Shown here one piece after another: positions 3,402 to 7,126 of a stretch of 7,126 nt of DNA (positions are counted from its first letter, which is position 1; each line of letters begins with the position of its first letter). A program made the translations under genes and the position numbers. Origin of the DNA: Candidatus Omnitrophota bacterium (lineage in GTDB: Bacteria; Omnitrophota; Gorgyraeia; Tantalellales; Tantalellaceae); assembly GCA_023142805.1 (NCBI GenBank), contig JAGLIU010000083.1, positions 1 to 7,126 of the forward strand. Reading direction: 5' to 3'. The notes beneath the pieces are model-generated. The model saw nothing but the letters and a program-made list of their open reading frames with translations. It did no database searches and was not told where the DNA came from.

Positions 3402-5565
3402 TTCCTTCTCCCCTATTTTTAGGAAATTTTAAGATAAACTCAGTTCCTTTTCCTTTTTCGCTCCATATAATTTTTATTTTGCCATGATGCCCTTCTACCA
3501 TTTTTCTTATAGTTTCCATACCTATGCCAGTTCCTCCACGCAATCGACTATCTTTTGTTGATTCATGACTTTTCGTAGTAAACAATGGTGTAAATATGCT
3601 GGCTTGAACATTTTCTGTCATACCTATCCCGTTGTCTTTGGCCCTGACTTCTGTAAAATTGTCTGTTTCTGTAATACCTATTTTTACTTCACCAACATAC
3701 TCTGATTCCTTATTTTTTCCGGCATTTTCTCTTTCTATAATCGCGTCATAACTATTATTAAGCAAGTTATAAAATATAGCCTGCAACGCTCCGGGATTAG
3801 CACTCATCACAGATTGCCCTGTAACACTAATATCCATTGTTTTCATCCCCCTATTTCTTACATTAAGAAGAACGATTACTCTATTAATTAAGTCCCCAAT
3901 TTCTATATCTACCAGTTCTCCCGGATCTTCTTCTCTTATGTAATTTCTTAAGGACTTAGTTACCATTTTTAGATTAATAATATTATCGCTAATATCACTA
4001 TACACTCCCATGATAACACCCTCAAGTTCACTATCCGTGTTAAATCTTCCCTGTAAAACCGGATTGACAAAAAGCATACTTACTATATCCGCTATAGACT
4101 GTATGCCATTTCCAACCTCATGTCCTATCGAACTTGTCAGGTACCTAAACTCTTTCATCCTCTGCACTTCATTAACAGCTCTTTGCATTTCCTCTTTTTC
4201 CGCGATAAATTGTAAAATCTCTATAGCAAAGGCAACCTGTCGTGCCAATACACCCAACGCTTCAAGTTCTATTTGGCTATACTCTCCATTTTCCGGCTTA
4301 TCGCCCAGAAAAATAAACCCCATCAAAGTTTCTTTTTCCACAGCGGGAATTACAACAACCGCTCTTTTCTCTGTCAATACCTGTGCCGCTTGTTTTGTCT
4401 TATTTCGCAATTCCGAAATCATTTGAGGTTCTGCTTGATCTTGCAAGTATTTTATCAAAGGATCATTCACGATCACTTCTTCAGTATTGTCTGGTTCTCC
4501 GGAAAAATAACTTGCGAAATAATGGCCTCTATCTTTACTCAGAACATACAGCGCGATATTTTGTGCCCGCGTTATTTTCTCTAATCCCTCAACTATAACT
4601 TTGCCCAATACTTCAACATTATCTAGCTTTAACAGTCCCACGGATAAATGCCTTATTTCACTTGCCCAACTATATTCTTTCTGCAATAATCTCTTTTCCG
4701 CCCTTCCTTGAATTTTTTGGTAAATGTATAATCCGCCCGGAGCAAAGATCGTTTCCAACATAGTTGGCAAAACCCAAGAAGTTTTTAAGAAATAGCCTAT
4801 GATATACGGAATAGACAAAATTGGTACATAGATTAAAATAAAAACCAAAAAACGAATTGCAAATAGTCTGATATCCATAAGTCTGTGCTGAACAATAGCA
4901 TACGCCATTATGCCAACATAAACGGGTAATGCATACGTCCCAAACGGAGTTAAAAAAGGGACACTTATTCCGTAAACTAAAAGAAAATTCGCGGCACCTC
5001 CAAAATATCCGAATATCGAACCCAGAAAAAGATATTTAATACGATTTTGTTCTATGCCCGTTGATTGCTTATAAACACCATATAGCTTATGCAGTCCATA
5101 CGTTATCATTACTACAAAATACGATATAGCAAAATGGTAAATGATTCCCGGGGTTCCAAAACGCATCACGTAGGGTATCGTGGTCCTAGCTACAGAATCG
5201 GCTATCATCAACGGGGTAACACACAAACTAGCAAATATTATGCTTATAAAGTACGTGGACCTTATTACCCACTTCTTACCTTTGATGTTTAACAACGCAA
5301 AAATGAAATGAACAAATAATGTTGGAATAAAAAAAACTCCAACTTGCTCTACTCGAGTCCAGATCAATGCTGTTAGTTTATGAGTAGACGCTATTCCCCA
5401 TATTTCCGAGAAACTCCACCAAGAAATACAAAATGAGTAAAAGAAAAATATTCTATTTACGATATTATTTCTGTTCTTTAAAAAAACAAAAGTACCAAGC
5501 AAAAATGTTGTTATGGCCGTTAACCATAAAGCAATAATAAAACTAGCATACAGAAAATTATTCAT
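3373..5565 (-). CDS. Membrane sensor histidine kinase, 7TM-GAF-HisKA-HATPase
   Basis: The 730-aa protein starts with a multi-span region of the histidine-kinase 7TM type: spans at about 4-29, 37-56, 72-92, 101-122, 141-162, 178-200 and 206-226, ending in the family-like PVYVGIMAYAIVQHRLMDI. One or two further hydrophobic stretches lie at 234-260 and 265-282. A GAF-like domain follows at about 305-455, then a coiled helix into the DHp domain with phospho-acceptor H482 in an unusual H-box, GHEVGNGIQ. The ATPase domain has the N-box (N600, N603/N604), G1 (D644-N-G-I-G-M649), F-box (IFTPLFTTK) and G2 (GGTGIGM, 677-683), all intact, so it should be active. The ligand is unknown. The start is 5 bp after the methyltransferase stop and has no visible Shine-Dalgarno, so translation is probably by coupling. 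The end overlaps the response regulator start by 29 nt. Confidence 0.92.
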   Translation of the reverse strand: MNNFLYASFIIALWLTAITTFLLGTFVFLKNRNNIVNRIFFFYSFCISWWSFSEIWGIASTHKLTALIWTRVEQVGVFFIPTLFVHFIFALLNIKGKKWVIRSTYFISIIFASLCVTPLMIADSVARTTIPYVMRFGTPGIIYHFAISYFVVMITYGLHKLYGVYKQSTGIEQNRIKYLFLGSIFGYFGGAANFLLVYGISVPFLTPFGTYALPVYVGIMAYAIVQHRLMDIRLFAIRFLVFILIYVPILSIPYIIGYFLKTSWVLPTMLETIFAPGGLYIYQKIQGRAEKRLLQKEYSWASEIRHLSVGLLKLDNVEVLGKVIVEGLEKITRAQNIALYVLSKDRGHYFASYFSGEPDNTEEVIVNDPLIKYLQDQAEPQMISELRNKTKQAAQVLTEKRAVVVIPAVEKETLMGFIFLGDKPENGEYSQIELEALGVLARQVAFAIEILQFIAEKEEMQRAVNEVQRMKEFRYLTSSIGHEVGNGIQSIADIVSMLFVNPVLQGRFNTDSELEGVIMGVYSDISDNIINLKMVTKSLRNYIREEDPGELVDIEIGDLINRVIVLLNVRNRGMKTMDISVTGQSVMSANPGALQAIFYNLLNNSYDAIIERENAGKNKESEYVGEVKIGITETDNFTEVRAKDNGIGMTENVQASIFTPLFTTKSHESTKDSRLRGGTGIGMETIRKMVEGHHGKIKIIWSEKGKGTEFILKFPKNRGEGNGQSFINRG

Positions 5566-5570
5566 AATAT

Positions 5571-6464
5571 TTATGTTTTTTCAGCAACTATGATACCTTG
5601 AATATTAAGAGGTTCCGTAACTATGTTGTGCTTAACAAATCCACTTTTTGTGATTATATTCGCTATTTCTTTTGGTCTCCTATAAATCAGCGGCCATCCA
5701 ACAACCCATTTAACAAAATGCATTTCTATATTTGGCATTGTATTTGACACAATAAAAACTCCCCCTTGTGGCATTGTGGAGTATATGTTAGAAATAAATT
5801 TAATCGCTACTTCTTCTGGAAGGTAATCTAAAAAAGCTATCATTTTAACTATATGCGGATTAAATTCCTTGATCAAATCTATGGCGGAGCCAACATCTGA
5901 GTTTATTAACTTTATTTTATCTTGAACCTTATTCAAAACTACATATTCTTTTGCCCGGCTTAAGGCATCTTCCTCTTTATCAACCAACCTAGCACAAACA
6001 TTAAACCCTTTACTTTTGAGCTTGGCTATAGCTTCACTCTCAATCTGACCTGTACCAGCCGCTAAAGAAACAACCCTTATTTCTTGTTTCTTTGGAAATT
6101 TAATAACAGCATTTTCCAATTCCCGCTTGGCCAACTTAAACCTGTTACGAGCAGCTTGACAATTTAAACTCTCAAACCAAAAATCATCTAATAACCCACC
6201 CAAAGAAATATTCTGTCTGAAACTATGGTTGTAAATAAGATCAACCGCTTTCCATCCAGTTGCATTCTTTTTAACAACATCACCATATTTCCCTATGCCA
6301 TCAAAAACTAACAATCCAACATCCTTCTTTTTTCGAAGCAAAGCGTTAGTTTTCTTTTTTGCAATCGTCCATAAAGTTAACAACCAGGTTATAGGTAAAA
6401 TTAAATAATATGGCCATCTTTTTGACTCAAATTTATCCGACAATATTCTTTTCCCAATGATCAT
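5571..6464 (-). CDS. Membrane-anchored class I SAM-dependent methyltransferase
   Basis: The 297-aa protein has a probable N-terminal membrane anchor (about 19-34, YYLILPITWLLTLWTI) with basic flanks. A helical region follows, then a Rossmann methyltransferase fold with motif I VVSLAAGTGQ (131-140), acidic residue D162 at the end of strand 2 (ARLVD), and a post-I region NSDVGSAIDL (188-197). The pre-fold part (DDFWFESLNCQAARNRFKLA) and the fold recall the Methyltransf_20 type, which in other bacteria can be fused behind an alpha/beta hydrolase; I recall this from family knowledge and have not checked it. Here a hydrolase gene lies 22 bp upstream, which supports the link. The substrate is unknown; membrane anchoring and the hydrolase partner suggest a lipid or a hydrophobic product. 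The ribosome binding site is weak (GTGAG, 6476-6472). The kinase gene follows after 5 bp. Confidence 0.78.
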   Translation of the reverse strand: MIIGKRILSDKFESKRWPYYLILPITWLLTLWTIAKKKTNALLRKKKDVGLLVFDGIGKYGDVVKKNATGWKAVDLIYNHSFRQNISLGGLLDDFWFESLNCQAARNRFKLAKRELENAVIKFPKKQEIRVVSLAAGTGQIESEAIAKLKSKGFNVCARLVDKEEDALSRAKEYVVLNKVQDKIKLINSDVGSAIDLIKEFNPHIVKMIAFLDYLPEEVAIKFISNIYSTMPQGGVFIVSNTMPNIEMHFVKWVVGWPLIYRRPKEIANIITKSGFVKHNIVTEPLNIQGIIVAEKT

Positions 6465-6486
6465 TCAGCATCTCACTAAATTTGAT

Positions 6487-7126
6487 TTATTCATTTTCTT
6501 TAAAAAAACACATTCCTTTTTCTCCGATTACATAATGATCATCACCTCTTCCGAAGTGATTAATTCTTATATCACATAATTGTGCATGACTAGCCATCTC
6601 TTTTATCTGAGACACATATCTACCCTTAGTCTCTCTTTCCTGCAAATTAAGTGTCTTATCATTTTCCCCAAAAAAGAAAAGACACGGCAATTTTTTTGTA
6701 ATTTTAATTTCAGGTAAATCGCTAGCAACGAATTCATAAAAGGACTTATAAAACTCTACTCTCGAGTAGTCTAGAGTACCAAAACTTTTATCAGAAATTA
6801 TATTCGCTAATTCGGGAAATATTTCTGCAAGATATTCCGCAAAAGCTGCTACATATATCTTCCTGTCTTTAATAACTTCGTCCTTATTTTTAGACATAAA
6901 CTCAATAAAATCTATTTTGCTTTCAAATGAAAACCCTCTTTTTTTCAAATAGAATTTGTAGTCATCAAAGTTTAGGAGCTCATTCATATTAAACAGACCA
7001 TTTACACTAAACATTGATTTTATTGCTTCAGGCCATCCCAAGTTACTTAAAACATATATCAATGGAATTAATCCATAACAAGTCCCTATCGCATGTAATG
7101 GTAAACCCATGTTTCTAGAATATTCA
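6487..7126 (-). CDS. Alpha/beta hydrolase with Cys in the nucleophile elbow, 5' end beyond the window
   Basis: The frame is open to the right edge: codons before the ATG at 7110 read E-Y-S-R-N with no stop, and no Shine-Dalgarno precedes that ATG. The ATG is probably internal and the gene partial. Counting from it, LPLHAIGTCYG (3-13) is the beta5-nucleophile elbow of an alpha/beta hydrolase, G-x-C-x-G, with Cys11 (codon TGT at 7080-7078) where Ser is usual. An alpha-helical lid region follows (about 28-135), then the acid strand LPCLFFFGEND (D151), and a late His in GDDHYVI (H192). The strands before the elbow are missing and must lie to the right. Cys nucleophiles are known in dienelactone hydrolases, though this is not obviously one. 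It is followed after 22 bp by the methyltransferase, suggesting a shared pathway. The substrate cannot be told. Confidence 0.72.
   Translation of the reverse strand, partial: EYSRNMGLPLHAIGTCYGLIPLIYVLSNLGWPEAIKSMFSVNGLFNMNELLNFDDYKFYLKKRGFSFESKIDFIEFMSKNKDEVIKDRKIYVAAFAEYLAEIFPELANIISDKSFGTLDYSRVEFYKSFYEFVASDLPEIKITKKLPCLFFFGENDKTLNLQERETKGRYVSQIKEMASHAQLCDIRINHFGRGDDHYVIGEKGMCFFKENE

Noticed and set aside
4010..4598. Plus-strand open frames opposite the histidine kinase, and similar ones opposite the receivers
   Set aside because: They are antisense shadows of strongly supported coding sequence and have no ribosome binding sites or protein-like features.

Overview
The window is AT-rich and bacterial, with Shine-Dalgarno sites, sigma70-type promoters and short palindromic intergenic repeats. 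It most resembles a genome from an uncultured lineage; the mix of palindromic repeats and multi-REC signalling genes makes me think of the Omnitrophota type. That placement is a weak inference, because no marker gene is present.

From left to right: (1) Positions 1-350 hold no convincing protein gene. They carry two copies of a 45-bp palindrome (1-45 and 274-318) whose stem differences are compensatory, a different 36-nt hairpin repeat (87-122) with a degenerate fragment of itself (52-71), and an orphan minus-strand promoter that matches the sigma70 consensus perfectly (178-205). (2) Positions 351-970 hold what I read as an undescribed minus-strand operon of very small genes (29, 50 and 78 codons). 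Each has a strong Shine-Dalgarno site and the last two overlap at stop/start. The operon has its own promoter (942-970), a symmetric operator candidate (955-993), and an end formed by palindrome copy 2 followed by a T-rich run. (3) Divergent from it, at 1069-1662 on the plus strand, lies an XRE-family regulator with a degenerate cupin domain. Its promoter sits so close to the ATG that the mRNA would be leaderless or nearly so. (4) The rest, 1640-7126, is one tightly packed minus-strand gene cluster, read from right to left: a truncated alpha/beta hydrolase with a Cys nucleophile elbow (runs off the window), a membrane-anchored SAM methyltransferase, a 7TM-GAF histidine kinase, a single-domain response regulator, an 86-aa protein resembling an isolated histidine-kinase dimerisation/phosphotransfer helical hairpin, and a protein made of three intact receiver domains and nothing else.

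How it may work together (inference): the hydrolase and methyltransferase look like the two halves of a protein that is fused in other bacteria, probably acting on a lipid or membrane substrate. The next four genes look like a complete phosphorelay: membrane sensor kinase, single receiver, stand-alone His-phosphotransfer-like protein, triple-receiver hub. It has no DNA-binding or enzymatic output domain. The XRE-cupin gene converges on the triple-REC gene with a 23-bp tail-to-tail overlap and more probably regulates the divergent small-protein operon. The two most novel items are the small-protein operon with its divergent regulator and the output-less relay with its isolated DHp-like protein.
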